Assembly: GCF_017654505.1 (NCBI RefSeq) | Contig: NC_054538.1 | Coordinates: 47,818,489-47,882,488, forward strand | Reading direction: 5' to 3' | Source: Polyodon spathula | Lineage: Eukaryota > Chordata > Actinopteri > Acipenseriformes > Polyodontidae | DNA length: 64,000 nt | Shown: piece after piece, positions 1-13,179 of the stretch | Layout of the letters: each line of letters begins with the position of its first letter | Numbering within the stretch: position 1 is the first letter of the stretch | Notes under the pieces: generated by a model | Database searches by the model: none | What the model was told of the DNA's origin: nothing | What the model saw: the letters and a program-made list of their open reading frames with translations, nothing else | Position numbers and translations under genes: made by a program

Positions 1-3000
1 TGTACAGACCTTCCCCAAGGTTTTCAGGAACAGCAGGGGACACTAAAAAGGAAGGGCAAGTCAACTCTTGCTCATCAATGCCTCCCAGAGCCTGGTTCAA
101 CATCTCTGTAACCCTAGGGGAAAAAGAGTCTCTGAACTTTTTCAAAAGATTCTCTAGTACTCTGAGTGAGTGAATTCCCAGCTGTTTGGCCAGGCTTTCC
201 ACCTCTGTCCACCTCCCAATGCTCACCTGCAGTAAATCTTTTAGTTTTGTAATGCCCCCTTTTGCAAAACTAGAGCACAACGCCCCAGATTGGAAACCAT
301 CTGCAGGGAACAAGGAGTTAAAAAATAAAGGCTCTTCTAGCAATGCTCCTACGGTCAAATAATCCTCCAGTCTCTCCACCTTCACCATTCGCCAGGCATT
401 GAGCATGTTCTTATAGAAGTCTGGGAGTTCATTGGTGTCTAGCTGAGATAGATTTATTAAAAACAATTGCCAATCCCAGCCCAGTTCCCTCACTCTGTGC
501 AGGAAAGAGAAGGCGATGTTTCTCCAGCTTAGCTCAGGTAAAAACAGCAAACGCTGCACTGCTTGCAACCGGAAAGTAGCCACACGACTGCGTACATCCA
601 CTAACCCCTGACCCCCTTCACTAGGGGGCAGGTACAAGACAGCTGGCTTTAGCCAATGATGGCCACTCCAAAAAAACTCCAATAGTACTCTTTGTATGTC
701 ATTTATCAGCCCTGGGGGAGGATCCAGGCACACCAGCCTGTGCCACAACATGGAGACCACCAGATTGTTGATCACAAGAACTCTTCCCGTGTATGACAAC
801 TGAGGTATCAGCCACCGCCAACACTGCAGCCTTCCCTTAACCTTTTCTGCTAAATCCTCCCAGTTCTTGAATTCATACTGTCGTTCTCCCAAATAGACTC
901 CCAGAACTTTGATCCCAATCCCCCCCCCAGCGCAATGGCTGAGGTAGCGTCGGGGGGCCGGCTCCACGCCACTCCCCTGACAGGAATGTGCTGCACTTGC
1001 CCCAGTTCACCTTGGCCGATGAGGCTTTCTGAAAAATGTCCAAACTGTCTCTCAGTGCTGACACATCAGCATGACTGGTGATAAAGACATTAACGTCATC
1101 AGCATAGGCAGACAGTTTGACTGGAGGAGCATTAGGTGTAACTGGTATTCTCAGACCAGCCAGCTTTCTCCTAAGATGACAAAGCAGAGGTTCAATAGAG
1201 AGGGCATATAACATGCCTGATAGGGAACATCCCTGGCGAATCCCTCTGTACACCGAAAACGGACAGCTCAAGCTATTATTAATTTTCAAAACACCAAAAA
1301 CATTTTTATACAACAGGGAAATAAAAGAAATGAAATTAGGACCAAAACCAAAAGATTGTAATGTTTTAACAAGATATTTGTGATCCACCCTATCAAATGC
1401 TTTTTCTTGATCTAGAGAAATAATCCCCAAATCAAGATTAAAAAGATTACTAGCAGTTAAAAAGTCTCGGATTAGAAAGATATTATCAAATATTGTCCTT
1501 CCAGGAATGCAATATGACTGGTCTTTATGAACCACGGTGTGAATACATTCCCTCAGTCTATTGGCCAAGGCTTTTGAAAATATTTTATAATCCGAACATA
1601 AAAGTGAGACGGGGCGCCAATTCTTTAGTTCTTTTAGATCTCCTTTTTTTGGCAACAGTGTAATCACAGCCCGACGACAGCTCAGAGGCAGCTCTCCTTC
1701 TCTAATGCACTCTTGCAGAACCCGGAAAAGGTCTTCCCCCAATCACTGGCCAGAGCTTTTTATAAAACTCTGCCTGAAGGCCATCAATCCCAGGGGCTTT
1801 TCTTGGTGACATCTGAGTGACTGCCTCCGTCAGCTCTTGCATTGTCAAACAGGCTTCTAGGGGGTGCTGTTCTTCTTGAGACAATTTGGACAGGTCCTGG
1901 TGCAGTAAAGCGATTTGCTCCTCATCACAGGGCTCGGCACTAAACAGCTGGGTGTAGAAAAGCACAGCTGCTCTATTAATATCTTCTTTACTGTGCACCT
2001 CCTTCCCGCAGGGCAGACGCACACAAAACAGCTGCTTACTCTCCACCACCTTCTTCTCTAAGTTGAAAAAGAATTTGGTGGGTGCATCCATGTCCTTTAG
2101 CTGTGTGAAACGAGAGCGGATGAGGGACCCCTTCACTCTTTCCTCCAGTAGGCTGCTCAGAGTTTCTCTTTTCTCTCTCAGAGACTGGAAGATGTTTTCA
2201 TCACTATCGAGAGTAATTTTTGTTTCTATTCTCAATATCTCTCTCTCAAGCTCTCCAACTGTCTGGTTCAAAACCCTGGTTGTATTTAAAGTATATTGCT
2301 GACAGAAAATTTTAATTTGTATTTTTCCAATGTCCCATCACTGTTGTATACTACTATATTTCATGCTCTGCTGCCTCCAGGAGACCCAAAATGCTTTAAA
2401 AAGATCTAAAAACTGTTTGTCTTCCAATAATTTAGTATTAAAATGCCAGTATGACTTTGAGGGAGCAGCAGAAGGCAGGCAAATAGTAAGTAACACACAG
2501 TGGTGATCAGACAGCATAGTGGGAATGATATTGCTCTTAAAAATCTGATTAAGATTTTGTTTAGTGCAGTACAATCTATCTAATCGCGGTTTTGATATCT
2601 GATTATTATTATTGATTTTAACCCAAGTGTACTGCTTTACTCTGGGATATAAATTCCTCCAGACATCAACCAGGCTTTGAACTTTTAAAACAGCAGACAA
2701 TTCTTTTGAAGACTGGGGATGTGGCTCTTCATGATTCCTATCCATGATAAAATGTTCTGTACAATTAAAATCACCCCCACTAAAATCATATGCGCAATTT
2801 TTTAAAAAATAAAACTTTTTCCCTGCCCTCATTTGGTGCATATAAATTGATAAAAACAATCTCAGTGCCTTTAAAAACCATTTCTGTTTTTAAAAGGCGC
2901 CCTTGGATTTCCTCACTAACTGATAAAATATCTATTTGCAGCCCTGGGGAGAACAGCACAGCTATTCCAGCACTGACATTAGAACCGTGACTAAAGACGC

Positions 3001-3238
3001 CCCGCCCCTTCCATTCGCTCAGCCACTCACTCTCATTCATACTGTCTGTATGCATTTCCTGTAAAAACATCACATTCACTCTGTTCTGTGTGATAAAATG
3101 AAATAAACGTGCTCTTTTATTAACACTCCTACAACCATTTACATTAAAAGTAGCTATTTGAATTTGTTCCATAGGAAATAAAGAAAGCAAAAACAAACTA
3201 CTAAAAACTATATTAAAATGTCTTATTAAATAATCCAT
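1..3238 (-). pseudogene. Tx1-like ORF2: endonuclease plus reverse transcriptase, frameshifted
   Basis: The endonuclease starts near 3165 (FNVNGCR, LQEMHT, NLYAPN) and continues after a frameshift near 2800 with GGDFNC, KPRLDRLYC and SDHHCV, the conserved blocks of the APE-like nuclease that nicks target DNA. A TGA interrupts the frame at 2338-2340. The linker (2271-1702) shifts into the reverse transcriptase (1742-873) with WRPVSLL, GIRQGCSLSG and the catalytic SAYADDVN. A further frameshift at the C run near 922-930 separates the C-terminal region, which is readable to base 1. The protein would have copied element RNA at the nick. Disruptions are scattered, indicating ordinary decay. Confidence 0.82.
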
Positions 3239-3375
3239 TAATATGTCTTCGGTTTGTTATCATTCAATAATTTTCTTGCAGAGACTATTACTTTTTTTAA
3301 ACGATACCGTTTCTTTTGGTCTAGCTCCTCTAACGTAGCTTTTCTCATGGCTATTTTTGCAGAGTAGATAAACAG

Positions 3376-4653
3376 CTAGATATTAGGAAAGAACTGTGTT
3401 AAATCAGTTCCCCTTTTCCCTTTGGTTTTATCTAAAAACGCTGATATTGTATCAACTGGATATAGTTTACTCTTACCAGACGGGTTGGGCAGAGCCTCAT
3501 CGAGCAGCACGGAGGAGTCAGAGAGCTCTCCTCCATCATCCATTTCCGATATCACCGACTCCTCTTCGGATTCTTCAGCGTCATCCACAGCTACTGTATC
3601 CGGCAACAGGTCCTCTGATCTGGAGGCTGTCTCAGCGCTGGATTGAACTGCAGCGCTGCTGTTACCCTTCTCCCTTGAACGCGGGGTTATCGCAGGTTTA
3701 CATTGAGATCCAGCTTTACCTTGATCTCCTGTCCCAGAGCTCTGAGCTGCAGCAGCACCGCTGCCCTGAGAGAGCGTCTCAGAGTCCCAGACAGACTGCT
3801 CTTCTTCAGCTACCTTTCCTGGGGTGGCCACACGTCTTTTCCTCTTTTTTTCAACAAGTTGAAAACCTGCGTCATCTGGGGTATTCACTGTTTCAACTCT
3901 TGTTTCTTTATTGTTTTCTTTGACCTCCGCACCAATCCCCCGCTTCAGTCAAGGCGCCGGCTCGGGTCTCACTGTCTGCGCTGGCGGCTGCGTTTGCTGC
4001 TCAGCCCCCGGTGCTGTCTCAGATACTCCGTCCTCCCCACTTGCTGGTTCTTTTGCCTTATTGTACTCAGTATTATTATTTTTTTGAGGGCAAGCCCTTC
4101 TAAGGTGTCCTTGTCCTCCACAATGAAAACATTTCATTGATTCTGTGCTGGCAAATATAACATAATTACTACCGTCAATATTGAAAGTCCACGCAACTTC
4201 AATAGACGAGTTGGGGTCATTCAATAATACAAAAACTTGTCTCCTAAAAGACATGACATGCTTAACATCTGAGTTTTTACAACCGAGTAAAATAGATTTA
4301 ATTGGGGACATTATTTTACCATATCTTAGTAGCTCATTAATAATCAACTTATCTTTAATGAAAGGCGGGACATTTGAAAGGATAACTTTAGTGACAGGGG
4401 AAGCTAAAGGTAAAACGCTGACAAAACTTTTTTTGATATACAAACCTTCTTCAACAATCCTGTTCACTAACAGTTCACTACTAAGAAAAACAACGATGGC
4501 TTTATTCATTCTTGCAGCAGAGTTTATATTTCCATACCCTATTTTCTCCCCGACAGCTAACAAACACTCCTCCACTGTTACTGAACTGTCTGGAATACAT
4601 TTAAAGCCATGCCTACGGGTCAGCGACCCAAAACTTCCCGATTTGGAACCCAT
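3376..4653 (-). pseudogene. Tx1-like ORF1 (nucleic-acid-binding, CCHC knuckle), one in-frame stop
   Basis: Two open segments (4653-3949 and 3888-3376) lie in the same frame, separated by a single TGA near 3949, so they are one ORF of about 426 codons. The first part carries an RRM-like region and a CCHC knuckle, CFHCGGQGHLRRAC, around 4105-4140. The second part is acidic and Ser/Gly rich. In this clade ORF1 coats element RNA. ORF2 begins about 140 bases downstream. The start was taken at the ATG giving MGSKSG. The overlapping plus-strand ORFs are shadows. Confidence 0.75.
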
Positions 4654-4805
4654 GACGGCTCCAAATCAGGAAGGAAAAATAAATAAATAAATAAATAAAA
4701 TAAAGCTAAACGTGTACAAAATGAATATAACTTCAGTAAAAGTTTTACTCACGCACAGTACACACCACTCGCTCTACACAAGACCCTCCCACGATCCCAC
4801 AGTCC

Positions 4806-4810
<5 letters not shown>

Positions 4811-4844
<34 letters not shown>
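4811..4844. repeat. (GA)n microsatellite
   Basis: About 17 uninterrupted GA units lie just upstream of the Tx1 ORF1. Short GAGAG runs recur to about 4935. Confidence 0.95.
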
Positions 4845-4846
<2 letters not shown>

Positions 4847-5538
4847 CACATTGCAGGAGCCCCCTCGAGAGAGAGAGCTCCAGGTCGCCGGAGCCCCTGG
4901 GAGAGAGTCCAGTGCAGCTGACTGAGAGAGAGTACCCCATGCCCTCGCTTCAGCACCCAGCTCTCTCAAAACAGCCAGGTTCTGAGGTTGCTGTTGAGGA
5001 TGCTCTGGCTAGCCTCTGTGAGGCCCGGTCAATTACATGTGCATCCATTTTGCGGCTTTGTTCTAATTACGAGACAATGTTAACAAGGTTTCGATAGTAT
5101 AAAGAGTCAAAGTTGTCAGTCTCAAATCTTTTGTGATGACATTTTAGTCACCAGTTATATACACAACACTTGCAAGATATCTCAAATATAAACATGCTGA
5201 GTTCTCTACAGTCATCATTGAGCAGAATGAGGCAAAATCAAGTGAGTACAGACATGAAGTTACTGTTTTAGCATCACTTTAGTGTCTTAGCAAGTTGTTG
5301 TATTTTAGCAGTTGAAAATGTTTGCAACTAACTTGCTCCTAAAGTAGCACACAGCAATTGGATTTGGTGACCAAGTTTTTGGGGCCTAGGAGCCATTGGC
5401 TCCTAAGATAAAAATTTTGTCTGGAGCCCTGTAAAGATTTAGCTTTTTATACGTGAAATGAGAAAAAATGGCTTGCGTAGAGGATTGATATTGGACCTTG
5501 ACAACCCCGATAAAACGAGGGAGTGGTTGTACAGTATT

Positions 5539-5540
<2 letters not shown>
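4845..5540. other. No gene recognised
   Basis: GA-rich remnants give way to AT-rich sequence without a coherent ORF, splice-bounded exon or recognisable repeat end. Confidence 0.5.
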
Positions 5541-5571
<31 letters not shown>

Positions 5572-5588
5572 TGTGTGTGTGTGTGTGA
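5541..5588. repeat. (TG)n microsatellite
   Basis: TG dinucleotide run with one interruption. It produces the spurious Cys/Val and Thr/His ORFs in this area. Confidence 0.95.
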
Positions 5589-5810
5589 ATCTACACACTT
5601 TATCAATGTCATGTGGAAACATGTGAATAAACGCTGCTATCAATGAAGAAACATTAAGGTATTTTTTTTCTCCCCTTACTAAAAAAAACACGCAGTAAAC
5701 AAATTCATGCGTAGCACTGACTATGTACATGTAATTACAAATTAATGTTCACACACGTAGTAAGCACATTTTATTTTATGGTAACACAGTTCTGAAAGAA
5801 AATGCAAGAT

Positions 5811-6208
5811 TGTGGCACTGTTGCCCTGCCCCTGTGTGTGTTTCTGTGTTGTATGTTGCGTGTAGTGTGTTAATGTTGGTGTATAGTCATTGGTACATGG
5901 GATATAATATGGGTTACGAGCACAAGTGTTTAAAGTGTATATTTGTATTTAGGCACGAGGATTGCACAGCACTTCACGTGCAGGTAAAATGTAATAATAT
6001 ATGAGCACAGGGAATTGTACTTTATTCATTCACGTGCAGTTGTACTGAGACTCCAGTTGAGTGATTGATTAGCAATTGAGTCTCTGTTTATTTAATTATT
6101 AAATGCTGAGCGCAAGCAAGTGGTCAGCTTCACTAAACTCCACATCTGTCTGTTCTGTGTTGGTCCGTGTTTCTGGTCTGACGTCACCCACCAGCCGTCT
6201 TTGTGACA
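5811..6208 (+). mobile_element. Solo LTR (398 bp) with perfect 5-bp target duplication
   Basis: The segment starts TGTGGCA and ends TTTGTGACA (TG...CA) and is flanked on both sides by AAGAT (5806-5810 and 6209-6213). It aligns along its length with the LTRs at 35913-36351 and 37933-38443; shared landmarks include ATAGTCATTGGTACA, GGATTGCACAGCACTTCA and GTCTGACGTCACCCAC. No internal region remains, as expected after LTR-LTR recombination. Orientation was set by the full-length relative. Confidence 0.9.
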
Positions 6209-6213
6209 AAGAT

Positions 6214-6802
6214 AAACTACGTACAGAACAGCGGTCCTTCTGAAATTCTTAGTGGTTTTGTTCTTTTGTTTTTAGTTAAATTGTAATTCCCGTACTCTAA
6301 TCCCGTACAAATAAAAACAATGTGCTTACTGTCTATGAGAAGATTTAGTTTCGGTTTCTCTTGCAGAGAAATTACAAGCAAGCGAGTTACGGTGAGAGAA
6401 AAAAAAAAAACGAGTAGTATATATTGTAGTTTTTATAGAAATCAAACTGTTATTCTGAGGAAATTTTGGTGCAGAAAAACATCTACGTCACACTCTTGGA
6501 TTTAACTGCCACAGAAGGATTGTCCTGCCCCTTAACAACCAATACACACTCCTGATTCGCTGATACAGTACCCCCCTGACCTTCTGAATCCCACATAACA
6601 GGCTCTCGGTAACTGTCAAAGATAAATGTACTGTAGTCAAAGTAGGTTAGCCACACACACTGCTACATACAGGTAGGCTACCATATACTTCTAAAATGTC
6701 ATAAATCACTAATAAAATATTGCAGCGTTTGAAAATTGTAGTATTATTAATAAAGGTCGCCCTCATATAAAGGCCCCCCTCTTTTAAGCACCACAGTCAA
6801 TT
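6214..6802. other. No gene recognised
   Basis: AT-rich sequence. A short phrase about 6755-6790 (repeated CCCTC / CCCCCTCTTTTAAG) resembles degenerate repeat tails, but no ends or coding content can be defined. Confidence 0.4.
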
Positions 6803-8202
6803 TTTCACATTTTGTTGGCAGCTGAGCGTACTCCACGACGCTTTCAAATTAGACTTTACATGTAGAATCTGCATAAACTACTTCACATTGATAAAGTAAA
6901 AAAATGCATATAGGATATAAATAAGTAAGATTTGCAAAGAAAAACAGATTAATCTCAGTTGCATCACTATTCAACCCCTTTGCTACTGCAGCTCTAAATC
7001 AGCTCAGGTGCAAATGATTTGTTTGAAAGGTTACAGAATTACTGAAATGGTTCCAGCCTATGTGTACTCAAAGTGGTATAATTTGTAGATAATTTCCCTC
7101 AGGTATGTAAAGACTTTAAAGCTGCAACTCACATAGTGATCCAACAAAGCAACCATGAAGACAAAGGAGCTTTCAAAACAAGTCAGGAAAACCAGTTCGA
7201 GATATCACTCTGAAGCCAGCAATGACCTTGAGAGATCTGCAAAGTTCTGTGTCTGAGATGGGAGAATCAACAATAAGCCGGTACCTACACAAAGCTGGCC
7301 TGTATGGATGAGTGGCAAGAGAGAAGCCATTTCTCAAAAAGCCTCATCTTAAAGTATGTATGGAGTTTGTCAAAAAAGCATGTAGATGATACTGCAGACA
7401 TGCGGGAAAAGGTTTTGTGGTCAGACTAGACAAAAATTTAACTTTTTGGTCTAAATTCCAAGCGTTACGTCCGGCGCAAGCCCAACACTGCACATCACCC
7501 AGTCAACACCATCCCAGCTGTCAAGCATGGTGGTGGCAGCATCATGTTATGGGGATGCATCTCTTCAGCAGGGACTGGGAGGCTTGTCAGGATGGAGGGG
7601 AGAAGTACTTGTACGTGCAATTCCTTGAGGAAAACCTGTTTGAGTCAGCTAAGACTCTGAAACTGGGGAGGAAATTTCAATAGGACAATGACCTGACACA
7701 CAAAGCCAAAGCCACACTGGAGTGATTGAACAAAAAGAGAATGAATGTTCTTGAGTGGCCCAGTCAAAGCCCTGACTTGAATCCAATCGAAAATTTATGG
7801 CGAGACTTGAAGATTGCAGTCCATTGACGATCCCCAACAAACTTAATCAGAACTGGAACAATTTTCCCATGAAGAATGGGCAAAAATTTCACCATCCTAC
7901 TGTGCAAAGCTAGTAGAGACCTATCCAAAAATACTCACAGCAGTAATTGCTGCAAAAGATGCTTCTACCAAGTACTGACTTAAGGGGCTGAATACTTATG
8001 CAACCAGTAAACTTCATTTTATACATTTTCTTTGCAAGTTTTGCTGACATTTAACCTCCTCCTCATATAACAATGTTCAGTTTAAGCACTACAGGTTTTG
8101 AATAAAAAAAGTTAGTTTGAAAAACTATGAATAAATTATTTATAATTCAACAAAATGTGAAAACTTTACAAGGGGGTGAATACTTCTGCAAACCACTGTA
8201 TG
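6803..8202 (+). mobile_element. Tc1/mariner-type transposon copy, inactive
   Basis: Right terminal repeat near 8160-8202 (GGGGGTGAATACTTCTGC..CCACTGTA). The left end keeps only the inner TTTTTCACATTTTGTTG near 6801. The transposase region (about 7150-7980) retains, in shifted frames, the family block [13 protein letters not shown] near 7520 and a broken [15 protein letters not shown] near 7770. Many stops and frameshifts are present, so it cannot make a transposase. A related 5' piece lies at 27236-27990 in the opposite orientation. Confidence 0.82.
7154..7980 (+). pseudogene. Tc1-like transposase remnant (DD34E family)
   Basis: Starts around ATGAAGACAAAGGAGC and ends at the TGA after a readable ASTKY C-terminus. 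The [11 protein letters not shown] block and the NPIEN-type block around the catalytic glutamate are recognisable, but each lies in a different frame and several codons are stops. The intact enzyme would cut and paste at TA dinucleotides. No functional role is expected. Confidence 0.75.
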
Positions 8203-8682
8203 TATGTGTGTATATGTATGTATATATGTAATACAATGCTGAGAAAGTTTGTGAACCCCTTAGGATTTGCACATACAGTGCCTATAGTCTACACCCCCTT
8301 GAACTTTTATACATTTTGTTGTGTCGATGCCTCAGAGTTTCATGCATTTAAATGAGGATTTTTTCCACTTATCTACACACCATACGCCACTGTTAAGGGG
8401 AAAAAAAAAACGTATTGAGAAAAAAATGTTATATTAAAAATACAAAACTGAAAGATCATAATTGGATAAGTCTCAACTTCCAACAAAGTTAATACTTGTT
8501 GGAAGCACCTTTGGCAACAATTACAGCTGTGAGTCTGTTGGAATAGGTCTCTACCAACTTTGCACACCTAGATTTGGCAATATTTGACCATTCTTCTTTA
8601 CAAAACTGTTCAAACTCTGTCAAGTTCCTTGGGGAGTGTTGATAGATGACAAGCTTCAATTCATGCCAAATTTGCACACCTA

Positions 8683-10008
<1,326 letters not shown>

Positions 10009-10010
10009 TA

Positions 10011-10710
10011 GATTTGGCAATATTTGACTCAAGGGCATTTACTTTTTTGTTCTTTAACCACTTCAGTGTAGCTTTGGCTGTGTGCTTTGGGTCGTTGTCA
10101 TGCTGAAAGGTGAACTTCCGTCCCAGTTTCAGCTTTCTTGCAGAGGGCAGCAGGTTTTCCTCAAGGACTTCTCTGTACTTTGCTCCATTCATTTTCCCTT
10201 CTATCCTGACACGTGCCCCAGTCCCTTCTGATAAGAAACATCCCCATAATATGATGCTGCCACCACCATGTTTCACAGTAGGGATGGTGTTCTTTGGGCG
10301 ATGCGCTGCGTTGGGTTTGTGCCAAACATAACTTTTTGCGTTTAGGCCAAAAAGTTCCATTTTAGTTTTGTCAGACCACAAAACTTTTTGCCACATGGCT
10401 ACAGAATCTCCTGACTGTTTTTTTTCATACAGGATTCAAGGTGGGCTTTCTTGAGTAATGGCTTCCTTCTTGCCACCCTACCATACAGCCCAAATTTGTG
10501 GAGTGCTTGGGATATTGTTGTCATATGCACATTTTGACCAGTCTTGGCCGTAACAGCCTGTATCTTTTGCAAAGTTGCCGTTGGCCTCTTGGTAGCCTCT
10601 CTGATTAGTCTCCTTCTTGCTTGGCCATCCAGTTTGATCTTGACTGTGCTCCGAGGGATATTCAAGGCCTTTGATATTTTTTCATACCCATATCCTGATT
10701 TCACATGTTT
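10011..10710 (-). pseudogene. Transposase of element B1, missing its C-terminus to the nested insertion
   Basis: Reading from 10710: a helix-turn-helix region with GYEKISKALNIPRSTVK, then a deleted linker, RRRLIREATKR, then after a frameshift the catalytic part [26 protein letters not shown] and [13 protein letters not shown]. The last block near the catalytic glutamate lies on the far side of element C (8373-8680). Family B normally runs about 340 residues. Frameshifts make it inactive. Confidence 0.78.
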
Positions 10711-10839
10711 CAAACCTAAAATGTTATTAGCTCTTAATCTAATCCTAATAATAGATATAGATAACCTGATTAAACAAATGACACAAAAACACGATACTTT
10801 TTCAACATTTATCCACAAATGATTCAACTTTCAATACCC

Positions 10840-11793
10840 ATGTGTGAAAAAAGTATGTGAACCTTTAGATTCAGTAACTGGTGGCACCCCCTTGATCAGC
10901 AGTGACTTCAACTAAGCGTTTCCTGTAACTGTTGGTCAGTCTCTCACATTGGTTTTGAGGAATTTATTTGCAGACTTTGACTAGGCCATTCTAAAACGCG
11001 GAATTTCTTCTTCTGCAGCCATTGTTTTGTTGATCTGCTTGTATGTTTAGGATCATTGCCTTGCTGCATGACCCACTTTCAGTTCAGCTTCAGCTCACTG
11101 ACGGATGGTCTGACATTCTCCTCTAGAATCTTCTGCTACAATGCAGAATTCATGGTTGTGTAAATGATGGCAAGCCGTCTAGGTCTTGAGGCAGCAAAGC
11201 AGCCCCAAACCATCACACTCCCGCCACCTTGCTTGACGGTTGAGAAGAGATTCTTCTGTTCGAATGCAGTGTTTGGTTTTCGCCAAACATAGTGTTTCTC
11301 ATTGAGGCTAAAAAGTTCTACCTTTGACTCGTCTGGCCAGAGAACATTGTTCCAGAAGTCTTGTGGATCATATATGTGCTCTTTGGCGAACTTCAGACGG
11401 GCAGCAATGTTATTTTTAGAGAACGGTGGTTTCCTCCTGGCTATTCTTCCATGAATTCCATTCTTGTTCAGTCTTTTTCTGATAGTTGAGCACTCACATT
11501 AGCCAGGTGAGAGTGGCCTGCAGATCCTTAGATGTTACTATGGGCTTCTTTTTGACTTCCTTGATGATTTTCCGGTTTATTCTTGGAGAGAGTTTGGTAG
11601 GACGACCGCTCTTGGGTTGAGTGACTGTGGTCTTGAACTTTCTCCATTTGTAGACTATCTGTCTGACAGTGGATTGGAGGAGCCCCAAATCCTTAGAAAT
11701 GTTTTTGTAACCCTTTCTAGACTGATGAGTATCAATAACTTTTTTTCTGAGGTCCTTGGGATTTCTTTTGTTCGTGGCATGTCGTGTTTCCAC
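10840..11793 (-). pseudogene. Transposase remnant of outer Tc1-like element A
   Basis: The N-terminal 99 residues are open (11793-11494). They include the paired-type helix-turn-helix region with GYKNISKDLG and the basic GRPTKLSPRINRK. Downstream homology continues in broken frames: CVRPKTLC-type block near 11290 and a degenerate HGGG-equivalent near 11200. The DD34E core is damaged. Only the DNA-binding half could still be read. Confidence 0.7.
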
Positions 11794-12110
11794 ACACCTG
11801 TATGGTAAAGATCAAACTCACAAAGTTTCTGATCTTTTATAGGGTGGGGCCTCCCAAATTCACCCCTGAAGATCTACCTAATTATTTAAACACCTGATTC
11901 TACTTATCCCCTTAAGTGAGTTGATATAACCAGGGGTTCACTTATTTTTCACATACCCTGAATCTTAATTTTGTTTCACTAGACATTGAATTGGTTAATA
12001 TAAACCCTATAGGATATTTAAGAAAAGACTGGTGTTGATTCAAGAAGGCTATCATGGTAAAACTGTGGAATTTCCATAAATATCATTGGGGTTCACAAAC
12101 TTTTTCTCAG

Positions 12111-12291
<181 letters not shown>

Positions 12292-12553
12292 GTACCAGTC
12301 AAAAGTTTGAGTACACCTGCTTGAAACCACTGTATAAACTTGTCTATAAACAATTAATATTTCATTATATGATACGTGTACTTATGGAAGCTGATAATCA
12401 TAAGTGAATTGCTCTCAAAAATTTAATTTTTAAATGAAAATGTAAGTCTTGTCAATTTCAATGAAATGGTCACCAAAAGCAAGGGGATTTCAGTCTGAAG
12501 CCTAAGTCAGTTAAAAGTCTAACTAGCATGTTATCTAATTAACATTTTGTCAC

Positions 12554-13036
12554 TGTGGCAGAGCAGAGCTCTGCCCTTTAGAAATTGGCAATTATGGGGT
12601 TAAATTCCCCTACCTTTCTGGGTTTATTGTGTTCAGGTGGCTGGGGTTAATTAGAGTAATTAACAATCAATTAGCACCCATCCACCTGACATAAAAGGAG
12701 GCCTCTGCTTCCCATTAGAGATGAGGGAGCTGAGGAAGCAAGAAGACAGTTGTTGTTTGTTGTTTGTTGTTTGTTGTTTGTTGTTTGTTGTTTGTTGTTT
12801 GTTGTTTGTTGTTTGTTGTTTGTTGTTTGTTGTTTTTGAATTTTCTAAATCCAGTGAAGGAATCGCCTAGCCTGGAAACCTTTATTTTTGTAAGTTTAGT
12901 TTTTTGTTTTGTTATTTGTGTTTAAATATCTTTATTTTTTCCTTTGTGCCCTTTTATTTTGTGTTTATAATTAAAGTATTGTTTTTTTGAACTGCAGTCT
13001 GTCTCTGGGCCTCTATCCACTTGCCAGCCTGTCACA
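12554..13036 (+). mobile_element. Solo LTR (483 bp) with GTCAC target duplication
   Basis: Begins TGTGGCAGAG and ends CTGTCACA. GTCAC occurs immediately before (12549-12553) and after (13037-13041). Removing it restores continuous element D sequence. It carries an internal GTTTGTT tandem array (about 12750-12833) and a T-rich 3' third with an ATTAAA-like signal. It is unlike the LTR at 5811. Confidence 0.82.
12750..12833 (+). repeat. 7-bp tandem repeat (TTGTTTG)n inside the solo LTR
   Basis: About 12 nearly perfect 7-bp units. Confidence 0.95.
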
Positions 13037-13179
13037 GTCACCAATTATTGTTAACAGGTGAGGGTCCAAGATTACTACAAATATAGGTAGCATAGGTATA
13101 CATTCCTGAATGTAACGGAGCAGAAAATGGCAAAATAGGCTTTGTTAAGCAAAGAAAAAAGAAAAAGTCTGTAATTTAA

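Larger units (their letters stand above)
1..4655 (-). mobile_element. Tx1-like (L1 superfamily) non-LTR retrotransposon, decayed, runs off left edge
   Basis: On the minus strand the order is ORF1 with a CCHC zinc knuckle, then ORF2 with an apurinic-type endonuclease and a reverse transcriptase. This is the layout of Tx1/L1-type LINEs. Coding similarity continues to base 1, so the 3' end lies outside the window. ORF1 has one internal stop, and ORF2 has several frameshifts plus at least one stop, so the copy is dead. An ATAA-type simple repeat (about 4679-4700) lies just upstream of its 5' side. Assignment to the Tx1 clade rests on motif style read by eye. Confidence 0.82.

Noticed and set aside
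4712..5097. Short plus and minus ORFs across the GA repeat
   Set aside because: Low-complexity Arg/Glu or Ser/Leu runs arising from GAGAGA; no protein evidence.
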